Positions 33,087 to 41,037 of a DNA stretch of 64,000 nt are shown piece after piece. Position numbers and translations under genes: made by a program. The notes beneath the pieces are model-generated. The model had not been told where the DNA came from. It saw only the letters and a program-made list of their open reading frames with translations, and searched no databases. Origin of the DNA: Williamsia phyllosphaerae (GTDB lineage: Bacteria > Actinomycetota > Actinomycetes > Mycobacteriales > Mycobacteriaceae); NCBI RefSeq assembly GCF_014635305.1, contig NZ_BMCS01000003.1, positions 248,001-312,000 of the forward strand, in the 5' to 3' direction. Each line of letters begins with the position of its first letter. Position 1 is the first letter of the stretch.

Positions 33087-33905
33087 GTGACCGTGTCCCA
33101 CAGCGCAGCCGTCCCCACCCCGTACGAGGACCTGCTCGCGCTGGTCCTGCGTGACGGGGTCGCGAAGTCCGACCGCACCGGAACCGGCACGCGAAGCCTG
33201 TTCGGCCACCAGCTCCGGTACGACCTCAACGACGGCTTCCCACTGATCACCACCAAGCGCGTGCACCTCAAGTCGATCCTGTACGAGCTGCTGTGGTTCC
33301 TGCGGGGCGACTCCAACGTGCGGTGGCTGCAGGAGCGGGGCGTGACGATCTGGGACGAGTGGGCGGACGAGGCCGGTGAACTGGGCCCCGTCTACGGCGT
33401 CCAGTGGCGCAGTTGGCCGACACCGTCCGGCGACCACATCGACCAGATCTCGAACGCGCTCGCCCTGCTGAAGTCCGACCCGGACTCGCGACGCAACATC
33501 GTCTCCGCCTGGAACGTGGGGGAGATCCCGCAGATGGCGCTGCCGCCCTGCCATGCGTTCTTCCAGTTCTACGTCGCCGATGGCAAACTGTCGTGTCAGC
33601 TGTACCAGCGCAGCGCCGACCTGTTCCTCGGCGTCCCGTTCAACATCGCGTCCTACGCGCTGCTCACCCACATGATGGCCGCACAGGCTGGGCTGCAGGT
33701 CGGTGAGTTCGTCTGGACCGGCGGCGACTGCCACATCTACGACAACCACGTCGAGCAGGTCGAACTCCAGCTGTCCCGCGAGCCGTACCCCTATCCGACG
33801 CTGCGGCTCGCCGAGCGGTCCTCACTGTTCGATTACGAGTTCACCGACATCGAGGTCGTCGACTACCAGCACCACCCGGGTATCAAGGCGCCCGTCGCGG
33901 TATGA
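33087..33905 (+). CDS. thyA: Thymidylate synthase ThyA
   Basis: Methylates dUMP to dTMP using methylenetetrahydrofolate, leaving dihydrofolate for DfrA to reduce. The 272-residue protein has the folate and dUMP sites, RTGTGTRSLFGHQLRYDL (about residues 30-47), the catalytic Cys155 in ALPPCHAFFQFYV, and RSADLFLGVPFNIASYA just after. dfrA overlaps its stop by four bases, coupling the two enzymes of the cycle. A second, unrelated thymidylate synthase, ThyX, is encoded at 36485. Confidence 0.97.
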   Translation: MTVSHSAAVPTPYEDLLALVLRDGVAKSDRTGTGTRSLFGHQLRYDLNDGFPLITTKRVHLKSILYELLWFLRGDSNVRWLQERGVTIWDEWADEAGELGPVYGVQWRSWPTPSGDHIDQISNALALLKSDPDSRRNIVSAWNVGEIPQMALPPCHAFFQFYVADGKLSCQLYQRSADLFLGVPFNIASYALLTHMMAAQAGLQVGEFVWTGGDCHIYDNHVEQVELQLSREPYPYPTLRLAERSSLFDYEFTDIEVVDYQHHPGIKAPVAV

Positions 33906-34408
33906 CCGTCGCGCTCATCTGGGCACAGGGCAACGACAGGGTCATCGGGCGGGACAACACCATCCCCTGGCGCGTCCCCGAGGACGCCCGCCACTTCCGT
34001 GAACGCACCACCGGACATCCGGTGGTGATGGGTCGCCGGACCTGGGACTCGCTGCCGGATCGGTTCCGACCTCTCCCGAACCGGATGAACGTGGTGCTGA
34101 CGACCGACGAGTCGTGGACCGCCGAGGGTGCGGTCGTCGCGCATGACCTCACCGACGCACTGCGTCGTGCCGTCGCCGCGGACCCGGAACTGACCGTCGT
34201 CATGGGAGGCGCGCAGATCTACGCCGCGGCGATGCCGTCGGCCGATCTGCTGATCGTCACCGAGATCGACGTCGACGTACCCGGCGGGGATGCGTTCGCC
34301 CCCGAGATCGACCCCTCGGTGTGGCAGCCGGACGACCTGGGCCAGTGGACGACGTCGGAGAAGGGGCCGCGTTACCGGTTCTGCGATTACCGCAGGATCG
34401 GTCGCTGA
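33902..34408 (+). CDS. dfrA: Dihydrofolate reductase
   Basis: Reduces dihydrofolate to tetrahydrofolate with NADPH. It has 168 residues, the usual length, with IWAQGNDRVIGRDNTIPWRV (about residues 5-24), the acidic substrate contact in PEDARHF, the NADPH loop MGRRTWDSLP (about 43-52) and VVMGGAQIYAAA (about 100-111). ATG overlaps the thyA stop. Confidence 0.97.
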   Translation: MTVALIWAQGNDRVIGRDNTIPWRVPEDARHFRERTTGHPVVMGRRTWDSLPDRFRPLPNRMNVVLTTDESWTAEGAVVAHDLTDALRRAVAADPELTVVMGGAQIYAAAMPSADLLIVTEIDVDVPGGDAFAPEIDPSVWQPDDLGQWTTSEKGPRYRFCDYRRIGR

Positions 34409-35649
34409 TGGCCCGGATCGGTGAACGGCTGTCCATCGAGCGCGCGCGACGGATCGCTTTGGCTGCACAGGGTTTCACCGACCCACTCCCGTCCGGCCCC
34501 GCCACCCGTCGTCATCTGCAGCGGGTGCTCGCACGCACGCAGTTCCTACAGATGGACTCGGTCAGCATCGCCGTCCGTGCGCACTACATGCCGTTGTTCA
34601 GCCGACTCGGGCCCTACGATCGCACCCTGCTCGACCGGGCCGCCGGTGAGTCGACGGTGCGGGCGCCGCGACTGTTGGCCGAGTACTGGGCGCACGAGGC
34701 CGCACTGATACCGGTGGATGACTGGCCACTGTTCGGGTGGCGGATGGCCGATTACCGGTTCGGCCGCTACGGCTCGGCCGTCGACGAACCGCCCGAACGC
34801 ACCGCGCTGCGTGTCGAGATCGCCAGGGCCATCGATGATCTGGGTCCGTCCACGGGCGGCGAGTTGGAGGAGTACCTCGGACGCCGCCGACAGGGACCGC
34901 GCCGCGGGACCTGGTGGGATCGCAGCGAGGTCAAGCATGTCTGCGAGGTGATGCTGGCCGCGGGGGAGCTCTCGGCCATCCGCCGCGGCGGCTTCAACCG
35001 TCATTACGACCTGGCCGCGAACATCGTGGGTCCGGAGATCGCGGCGACCGTGATCGACCGTTACGTGGCCATCCGCGCGCTGGTGGGCAAGGCCGCCGGC
35101 GCCCTCGGCGTCGCCACCGAGACCGATCTGCGCGACTACTACCGGCTCCCGGTCTCCGACGCCCGGTCGGCCGTCGCCGACCTCGTCGACTCCGGGGACC
35201 TCGTGCCGGTGGAGGTCGACGGCTGGGACCGACCGGCCTTCGTCGATCCGGGTGCGCGGGTTCCCCGACGGGTGGAGCGATCGGCGTTGCTGGCGCCCTT
35301 CGACCCGCTGGTGTTCTTCCGTCCCCGCCTGCTGCGTCTGTTCGACACCCACTACCGCATCGAGATCTACGTCCCCGAACACAAGCGGGTCCACGGGTAT
35401 TACGTGTTCCCGTACCTGCTCGACGAGACCATCTGCGCCCGTGTCGATCTCAAGGCCGAACGCGCCGACGGGGTGCTGGCCGTCCTCGGCGCGTTCGCCG
35501 AGGAGGGGGTCGATCGCGGACACGTCGCGTCGTGTCTGGCCGCAGATCTCGTGTCGATGGCGACGTGGCTGGGCCTCGACGGTGTGCGCGTCGGGACCCG
35601 GGGTGATCTCGCAGCCGGGTTGCGCGCGGCCCTGCGCAGCCTCAATTGA
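34408..35649 (+). CDS. Winged-helix DNA glycosylase of the YcaQ/AlkX type
   Basis: A 413-residue protein of the family that unhooks DNA interstrand crosslinks or removes bulky alkylated bases. Visible: the QMD triplet (about residue 49), matching the catalytic QxD motif of this family, and a series of winged-helix segments typical of HTH_42 proteins. The ATG overlaps the dfrA stop (TGATG). Coupling to thyA-dfrA suggests joint expression with nucleotide supply genes. Bacterial members confer resistance to alkylating agents or to self-made DNA-damaging products; the substrate here is not known. Confidence 0.78.
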   Translation: MARIGERLSIERARRIALAAQGFTDPLPSGPATRRHLQRVLARTQFLQMDSVSIAVRAHYMPLFSRLGPYDRTLLDRAAGESTVRAPRLLAEYWAHEAALIPVDDWPLFGWRMADYRFGRYGSAVDEPPERTALRVEIARAIDDLGPSTGGELEEYLGRRRQGPRRGTWWDRSEVKHVCEVMLAAGELSAIRRGGFNRHYDLAANIVGPEIAATVIDRYVAIRALVGKAAGALGVATETDLRDYYRLPVSDARSAVADLVDSGDLVPVEVDGWDRPAFVDPGARVPRRVERSALLAPFDPLVFFRPRLLRLFDTHYRIEIYVPEHKRVHGYYVFPYLLDETICARVDLKAERADGVLAVLGAFAEEGVDRGHVASCLAADLVSMATWLGLDGVRVGTRGDLAAGLRAALRSLN

Positions 35650-35855
35650 GCCCGGGGTGGAGGCCATCCCCGCGATCGGGCGGTCCTCGCCGATTAGCTC
35701 GTGACATTCACTAACTGTTTGCCATCCGTATTCCCCTGCGCCCCATCGGAGATGGCGCGAGTTGCTACTGGCGCAACGCCGGTGTCGTAGGGCACAATCA
35801 TCGCGTTGGTACTGCAGGGGACCAGGGAGTACCACGGAAGACCAGGGGGAAACAC
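35650..35855. other. Spacer with a third GTTGC-N7-GCAAC palindrome
   Basis: This spacer is clearly less GC-rich than its surroundings and carries the promoter region of the next gene. It holds GTTGC (35761-35765), seven bases, GCAAC (35773-35777), the same core palindrome as the operators of the choline island, but without the third half-site. Two ACCAGGG repeats lie close to the next start (35820-35826 and 35843-35849). Confidence 0.4.
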
Positions 35856-36347
35856 ATGCGTTTTGTGCCGGCGGCTTCGCGTCGCACCACACCCGTTCCG
35901 GCCGCGACACCGGCCACCCACACCGGCGAGACCCGCGAGGCACTCATCGCGCACGCTGCCGCACACGGATGGGATGTCGTGGGGCACCGGTGGCTGCGGA
36001 TGACCCGGGGCACCGTCGTCGTCGAGGTGTGGTTCGCCGACATCTCGTCGCGAGTCGTCCGCGCGCGCCACACGATCGGCGACGTACAGATCCGCGAGAT
36101 CGACATCGTCCACAACCGTGAGTACCGGATGTCGCTGGGCGCCCTGGTCATGCAGTGGCTCGGGGTCCGCGATCCGGAGACCAGCCCGGCCCGCCCCTCG
36201 TCGCGGCGCGGCCCGGCCGCGCAGTCGTCGGAGTTCGAGGCCATCAGCGCGACCCTGGCCGGTCGGCCCGGCGCGTCGGCGCCCGTGATCCGCGGGCTCG
36301 CGCCGCGCGCCTCGAACTGGGTGCGCACCGACCTCAGCCCCGCCTGA
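35856..36347 (+). CDS. Hypothetical protein with possible island-type operator
   Basis: A 163-residue protein I do not recognise. It starts with a proline- and alanine-rich stretch, then a compact folded region (about residues 27-105, with WLRMTRGTVVVEVWFADIS and EYRMSLGALVMQWLG) and ends with a disordered arginine- and serine-rich tail. No signal peptide or membrane segment. GGGGGAA sits eight bases before the ATG. Codon use resembles its neighbours. The upstream palindrome is the only functional hint. Confidence 0.55.
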   Translation: MRFVPAASRRTTPVPAATPATHTGETREALIAHAAAHGWDVVGHRWLRMTRGTVVVEVWFADISSRVVRARHTIGDVQIREIDIVHNREYRMSLGALVMQWLGVRDPETSPARPSSRRGPAAQSSEFEAISATLAGRPGASAPVIRGLAPRASNWVRTDLSPA

Positions 36348-36484
36348 ACGACTCCACGGCGGACGCGGACCCGGGGGCGGCGACAGCCGGTCGCGGTCGG
36401 CGCGGGACAATCGACTCCTGCGCCGTGTGGCTGTGCTCGGTGAGCGCGGCGGCGGTGCCGCCGATCTGATCCGAGGAGTCGAAG

Positions 36485-37237
36485 GTGTCGCAGTTGGTCC
36501 CGTTGCAGGTGCACATGATCGCGCACACGCAGTTCCACGCCCCGGCGGAGGTCGACTGGTCGACCGATGTCGACGGCGGCGAGGCGCTCGTCGAGTTCGC
36601 CGGACGGGCCTGCTATCAGAGTTGGGACAAGCCGAACCCCCGCACCGCGACCAACGCCGCCTACCTCCGCCACATCCTCGAGGTCGGGCATCTGTCGCTC
36701 CTCGAACACGCGTCGGTGACGTTCTACATCACCGGGATCTCCCGATCCTGCACGCACGAGCTGATCCGTCACCGCCACTTCTCGTACTCGCAGCTGTCAC
36801 AACGCTTCGTACCCGAGCATGATTCGAACGTGGTGTGCCCACCGGCAATTCGGGGCGACGAGGAACTCGAGGCACTGTTCGTCACGGCCACCGACGCCGC
36901 CCGCGCCGCCTACGTCGAGCTGCTGGCCGCGTTGGAGGCCAAGTTCGCCGATGTGCCCAACGCGATCCTGCGCCGCAAGCAGGCCCGCCAGGCCGCCCGC
37001 TCGGTCCTGCCCAACGCCACCGAGACGAAGATCGTCGTGTCGGGCAACTACCGGGCGTGGCGCCACTTCGTCGGTATGCGCGCGACCGAGCATGCCGACG
37101 TCGAGATCCGGCAGCTCGCAATCGAATGTCTGCGTCAGTTGTCGACTCTGGCACCCACGGTTTTCGGCGATTTCGAGATCGGGACGCTCGCCGACGGCAC
37201 CGAGGTCGCGACTTCTCCGTTCGTCATCGAGGGTTGA
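36485..37237 (+). CDS. thyX: FAD-dependent thymidylate synthase ThyX
   Basis: Makes dTMP from dUMP with FAD and NADPH and yields tetrahydrofolate directly. The 250-residue protein carries the ThyX signature RHRHFSYSQLSQR (about residues 95-107), and KQARQAARSVLPNATET further on, the usual nucleotide-binding end. Start is a GTG. The gene precedes dapA, as in mycobacteria, where thyX is essential and thyA is not. Confidence 0.96.
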   Translation: MSQLVPLQVHMIAHTQFHAPAEVDWSTDVDGGEALVEFAGRACYQSWDKPNPRTATNAAYLRHILEVGHLSLLEHASVTFYITGISRSCTHELIRHRHFSYSQLSQRFVPEHDSNVVCPPAIRGDEELEALFVTATDAARAAYVELLAALEAKFADVPNAILRRKQARQAARSVLPNATETKIVVSGNYRAWRHFVGMRATEHADVEIRQLAIECLRQLSTLAPTVFGDFEIGTLADGTEVATSPFVIEG

Positions 37238-37247
37238 GGGGGATGCG

Positions 37248-38180
37248 ATGTCGTCGGACGGTAGCCTGACCACCATGAACAGCGGCCATACGCAGCACGG
37301 GCTGCATCCGTTCGGAACCGTGGGTGTCGCGATGGTGACCCCGTTCGCGCCGGACGGCAGCCTCGACATCGGCAAGGCCGTCGAACTCGCGACGCACCTC
37401 GTCGATCGCGGAGTCGACGGGCTCGTCGTGTCCGGTACGACCGGCGAGTCGCCGACGACCACCGTCGACGAGAAGCTCGACCTGCTCAGCGCGGTGCTCG
37501 ACGCAGTGGGCGATCGTGCCCGCATCACCCAGGGCGCGGGTAGTTACGACACCGCCGAGAGCGTCCGCTTCGCGATCGAGGCCGCCGCGCGGGGGGCCCA
37601 CGGTCTGCTCGTGGTCACGCCGTACTACTCACGGCCGCCGCAGACCGGGTTGCTCGCGCATTTCACCGCGATCGCCGACGCCACCGAGCTCCCGGTGCTG
37701 CTCTACGACATCCCGCCCCGGTCGGTCGTGCCCATCGAGCACCGCACGCTGCTCGAGCTCGCACGCCACCGTCACATCGTCGGCGTCAAGGACGCCAAGG
37801 GAGACCTCAACTCGGCCGCCGCACTGATGGCCGACGCGGGTCTGGAATATCTGTCCGGTGAGGACGCCCTCAACCTGCCATGGTTGGCGGTCGGCGCATC
37901 CGGATTCGTCTCGGTGATCGGCCATCTCGTGCCCGATCGCCTTCGTGAGCTGCTCGAATCGGTCGACAAAGGCGACATGGTCCGAGCCCGCGAGATCAAC
38001 CTGTCACTGATCCCTCTCGTGAATGCGATGGGTCGCCTCGGAGGAGTCACCATGGTCAAGGCCGCACTGCGCATCATCGGACTGGACGTGGGTGATCCGC
38101 GGTTGCCGCAGATGCCTGCGACCGGACCGCAGATCGAAGCTCTCATCGCCGATTTGCGTGCAGCGCAGGTTCTTTCGTGA
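37248..38180 (+). CDS. dapA: 4-hydroxy-tetrahydrodipicolinate synthase
   Basis: Condenses pyruvate and aspartate semialdehyde, the first committed step toward DAP and lysine. Conserved parts are VSGTTGESPT (about residues 61-70), TPYYSRPPQ (about 124-132) with the catalytic tyrosine, and the Schiff-base Lys181 in VGVKDAKGD. ATG 37248 has a GAGGGGG site six bases upstream and gives 310 residues; ATG 37275 is possible and would shorten the tail before the barrel by nine residues. The stop overlaps the rnj GTG by four bases. Confidence 0.95.
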   Translation: MSSDGSLTTMNSGHTQHGLHPFGTVGVAMVTPFAPDGSLDIGKAVELATHLVDRGVDGLVVSGTTGESPTTTVDEKLDLLSAVLDAVGDRARITQGAGSYDTAESVRFAIEAAARGAHGLLVVTPYYSRPPQTGLLAHFTAIADATELPVLLYDIPPRSVVPIEHRTLLELARHRHIVGVKDAKGDLNSAAALMADAGLEYLSGEDALNLPWLAVGASGFVSVIGHLVPDRLRELLESVDKGDMVRAREINLSLIPLVNAMGRLGGVTMVKAALRIIGLDVGDPRLPQMPATGPQIEALIADLRAAQVLS

Positions 38181-40276
38181 CCGAGACCCCGAACGCCGGA
38201 CGCCGCCCCCGACGCGCTGCCACTCGTCGCAGCGGCCCGCCCGAACCCACCCCCGAGGTCACCGAGACCGCGGCGCCGGCCGCGAAGGCCGAGCCGGTGG
38301 TCGCCGATGCACCGGTGGAGACTCAGTCGTCGTCCTCGGCCCCGGCCGAGCAGTCCTCGGCCCCGTCGAGGTCACGGCGTCAGAAGTCCGCGTCGGCGAA
38401 GACCGCGCCCGAGAAGTCGGCGCCCGGTAAGTCGGCGCCCGCGAAGGGATCCGGTGACCGGGCCCCGGCGAAGTCGTCGCGATCGGACAACCGCAAGGGC
38501 GGCGGCAACCGCCGGTCCGAGCCCGGCCGCGACCGCTCACCCCGCGCGGCGTCGCAGCCGATCGGTGACGCCACCGACCGCCTCGGTCTGCCGAACAAGC
38601 TGCCGCGCGGCGGCCTGCGCGTGGTCGCGCTCGGTGGCATCGGTGAGATCGGCCGGAACATGACCGTCTTCGAGTTCGACGGCAAACTGCTCATCGTCGA
38701 CTGCGGCGTGCTGTTCCCCGAGGACCAGCAGCCCGGCGTGGACCTGATCCTGCCCGACTTCCGCTACATCGAGGACCGGATGGACGACGTCGTCGCCATC
38801 GTCCTCACCCACGGTCACGAGGACCACATCGGTGCGGTCCCGTTCCTGCTCCGCCTACGCGCCGACATCCCGGTGATCGGCTCGCGCTTCACCCTCGCCC
38901 TGCTCGCCGCCAAGTGCCGCGAGCACCGCCAGCGTCCGAAGCTGGTGCAGGTCACCGAGGGTGAGACGTCGAAGTACGGGCCGTTCGCGCTCGAGTACTT
39001 CGCGGTCAACCACTCCATCCCGGACGCACTCGCGATCGCCATCCGCACCCCGGCCGGCCTCGTCCTGCACACCGGCGACATCAAGCTCGACCAGCTGCCC
39101 CTCGACGGCCGGTTGACCGACCTCGCCGGCTTCAGTCGCCTCGGCGACGAGGGCGTGGACCTGTTCCTGGTGGACTCCACCAACGCCGAGGTCCCCGGGT
39201 TCGTCACCCCCGAGCGCAACATCGGCACCGTTCTGGACCAGGTCATCGGCAAGGCCAAGCAGCGCGTGATCGTCGCGTCGTTCGCCAGCCACGTGCACCG
39301 CATCCAGCAGGTCGTCGACGTCGCGGCGGCCCACGACCGCAAGGTCTGCTTCGTCGGGCGGTCGATGGTGCGCAACATGCAGATCGCCCAGGAACTCGAC
39401 TACCTCCGCGTGCCCGACGGCGTGGTCGTCGAGATGGACGCCGCGGCATCGCTTCCCGACCACCGGGTCGTGTTGGTCTCCACCGGCTCCCAGGGCGAGC
39501 CGCTCTCGGCCCTGTCGCGGATGGCGCGCGGCGAACACCGCCAGATCAACATCCGGGCCGACGATCTCGTCGTGCTCGCGTCGTCGCTGATCCCCGGCAA
39601 CGAGAACTCGGTCTTCGCGGTCGTCAACGGTCTCGCCAAGCGCGGTGCCACCGTGGTCACCCAGCAGAGCGCCAAGGTGCACGTCTCCGGACACGCATCG
39701 GCCGGCGAGCTGCTCTACCTCTACAACGCGGTCCGCCCGTCCAACGCGATGCCGGTACACGGCGAATGGCGCCACCTGCGTGCCAATGCCGCGCTGGCCG
39801 AGGCCACCGGCGTCGACCCGGATCGGGTCGTGCTCGCCGAGGACGGCGTCGTCGTCGACCTGGTCGACGGCCGCGCGAGCATCGTCGGACGGGTTCCGGT
39901 CGGGTTCGTCTTCGTCGACGGCCTGTCGGTCGGCGACGTGGGGGAGTCGACCCTGTCGGAGCGTCTGGTCCTCGGCGAGGGCGGCTTCATCGCCATCACC
40001 GTGGTGATCGACGCCGCGGACGGAACGCTGGTCAGCACCCCCGAGGTCTCCGGCCGCGGCTTCTCCGACGATCCGGCGGCGCTGAAGGAGGCCTCCGACA
40101 TGATCCACACGTCGCTGTCGGAACTCGCGGCCGAGGGCGTCACCGACACCCACCGCATCGCGCAGATGATCCGACGCTCGGTGGGTCGTTGGGTGGCCGA
40201 CACCTACCGCCGTCGCCCGATGATCGTGCCCACCGTGCTGTCGGTCAACACCGATCCGGCCAAGAAGAAGCGCTGA
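38177..40276 (+). CDS. rnj: Ribonuclease J
   Basis: A metallo-beta-lactamase/beta-CASP ribonuclease with endo- and 5'-to-3' exonuclease activity, important in rRNA maturation and mRNA decay. The metal motif HGHEDHIGA lies at about residues 213-221, with further metal ligands in later conserved blocks such as HTGDIKLD. At 699 residues it is about 140 longer than the usual 555-560, because of a low-complexity N-terminal arm (about residues 1-135) rich in Pro, Ala, Ser, Lys and Arg. Such arms bind RNA or partner proteins in some actinobacterial RNases. GTG start overlaps dapA. Confidence 0.93.
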   Translation: MTETPNAGRRPRRAATRRSGPPEPTPEVTETAAPAAKAEPVVADAPVETQSSSSAPAEQSSAPSRSRRQKSASAKTAPEKSAPGKSAPAKGSGDRAPAKSSRSDNRKGGGNRRSEPGRDRSPRAASQPIGDATDRLGLPNKLPRGGLRVVALGGIGEIGRNMTVFEFDGKLLIVDCGVLFPEDQQPGVDLILPDFRYIEDRMDDVVAIVLTHGHEDHIGAVPFLLRLRADIPVIGSRFTLALLAAKCREHRQRPKLVQVTEGETSKYGPFALEYFAVNHSIPDALAIAIRTPAGLVLHTGDIKLDQLPLDGRLTDLAGFSRLGDEGVDLFLVDSTNAEVPGFVTPERNIGTVLDQVIGKAKQRVIVASFASHVHRIQQVVDVAAAHDRKVCFVGRSMVRNMQIAQELDYLRVPDGVVVEMDAAASLPDHRVVLVSTGSQGEPLSALSRMARGEHRQINIRADDLVVLASSLIPGNENSVFAVVNGLAKRGATVVTQQSAKVHVSGHASAGELLYLYNAVRPSNAMPVHGEWRHLRANAALAEATGVDPDRVVLAEDGVVVDLVDGRASIVGRVPVGFVFVDGLSVGDVGESTLSERLVLGEGGFIAITVVIDAADGTLVSTPEVSGRGFSDDPAALKEASDMIHTSLSELAAEGVTDTHRIAQMIRRSVGRWVADTYRRRPMIVPTVLSVNTDPAKKKR

Positions 40277-40281
40277 GACGA

Positions 40282-40315
40282 CCGCACGGTTCGCCCGATG
40301 GGACGGGCCGTGCGG
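40282..40315 (+). terminator. Hairpin after rnj
   Basis: CCGCACGG (40282-40289) pairs with CCGTGCGG (40308-40315); a CCC/GGG pair inside the loop extends it. It begins six bases after the rnj stop. Confidence 0.6.
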
Positions 40316-40319
40316 ACGT

Positions 40320-40325
40320 TAGGGT
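40320..40325 (+). promoter_or_regulatory. Probable -10 box, leaderless
   Basis: TAGGGT ends six bases before the ATG of the next gene, directly after the rnj hairpin, so this gene very likely has its own leaderless message. Confidence 0.5.
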
Positions 40326-40331
40326 CGACAG

Positions 40332-40952
40332 ATGACCGCTGCACGCGCCGAACGCGCCGCTCTCGTCGAGACCCTGCGCCTGTCCGGGCCGGACGCACCC
40401 ACCCTGTGTGAGGGGTGGGCCACCCGGGACATCACCGCGCACATGGTGATCCGCGAGGCACGGCTCGACGCCGCCCCGGGGATCCTCCTGCCGCCGTTGG
40501 CGGGATACACCGAACGGGTCCAGAAGGGGTACGCCCGGCGAGACTGGACCGGTCTGGTCGACCAGCTCGCGGCGGGACCGCCCTGGTACTCGCCGCTGCG
40601 TCCGCTGGACCGATTCGTCAACGCCGCGGAGATGTTCGTCCACCACGAGGACGTCCGCCGGGCGGTCGCCGGCTGGACGGTCCGACCGTTGGACCCCGAC
40701 CTGACCGCCGCCCTGCGACGTCCCCTGCCGTTGATCGCGAGGAAGAGCCTGGGTTCGGCGCCCGCACGGGTGGAGTTGCGCACCCCAGACGGCGCCACGG
40801 TCACCACGGTGGGTTCCGGCCCGACGGTCACCGTCACCGGGGAGCCGGGTGAGTTGTTGCTGTTCGCATTCGGTCGCGACGAGGTCGCCTGCGAATTCGC
40901 CGGGGACGAGGACGCGATCGCCGCGGTGAAGGCCTCCGACCGCAGTGCCTAG
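40332..40952 (+). CDS. TIGR03085-type protein, MDMPI/DinB-like fold
   Basis: A 206-residue actinobacterial protein related to the N-terminal domain of mycothiol-dependent maleylpyruvate isomerases. Typical parts are LCEGWATRDITAHMVIRE (about residues 27-44) and EMFVHHEDVRRAV (about 100-112), whose histidines correspond to the metal or thiol site of the DinB-like fold. Function is unknown; a mycothiol-linked transferase role is the common guess for this family. Confidence 0.72.
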   Translation: MTAARAERAALVETLRLSGPDAPTLCEGWATRDITAHMVIREARLDAAPGILLPPLAGYTERVQKGYARRDWTGLVDQLAAGPPWYSPLRPLDRFVNAAEMFVHHEDVRRAVAGWTVRPLDPDLTAALRRPLPLIARKSLGSAPARVELRTPDGATVTTVGSGPTVTVTGEPGELLLFAFGRDEVACEFAGDEDAIAAVKASDRSA

Positions 40953-41037
40953 TGTCCGGGTCACAAAAGGGACACGCCCCCGGTAACCAGTGAGGCGCAC
41001 GAGGCTTATGTGACGGATGCGGTTTATCCTGAGCGGC

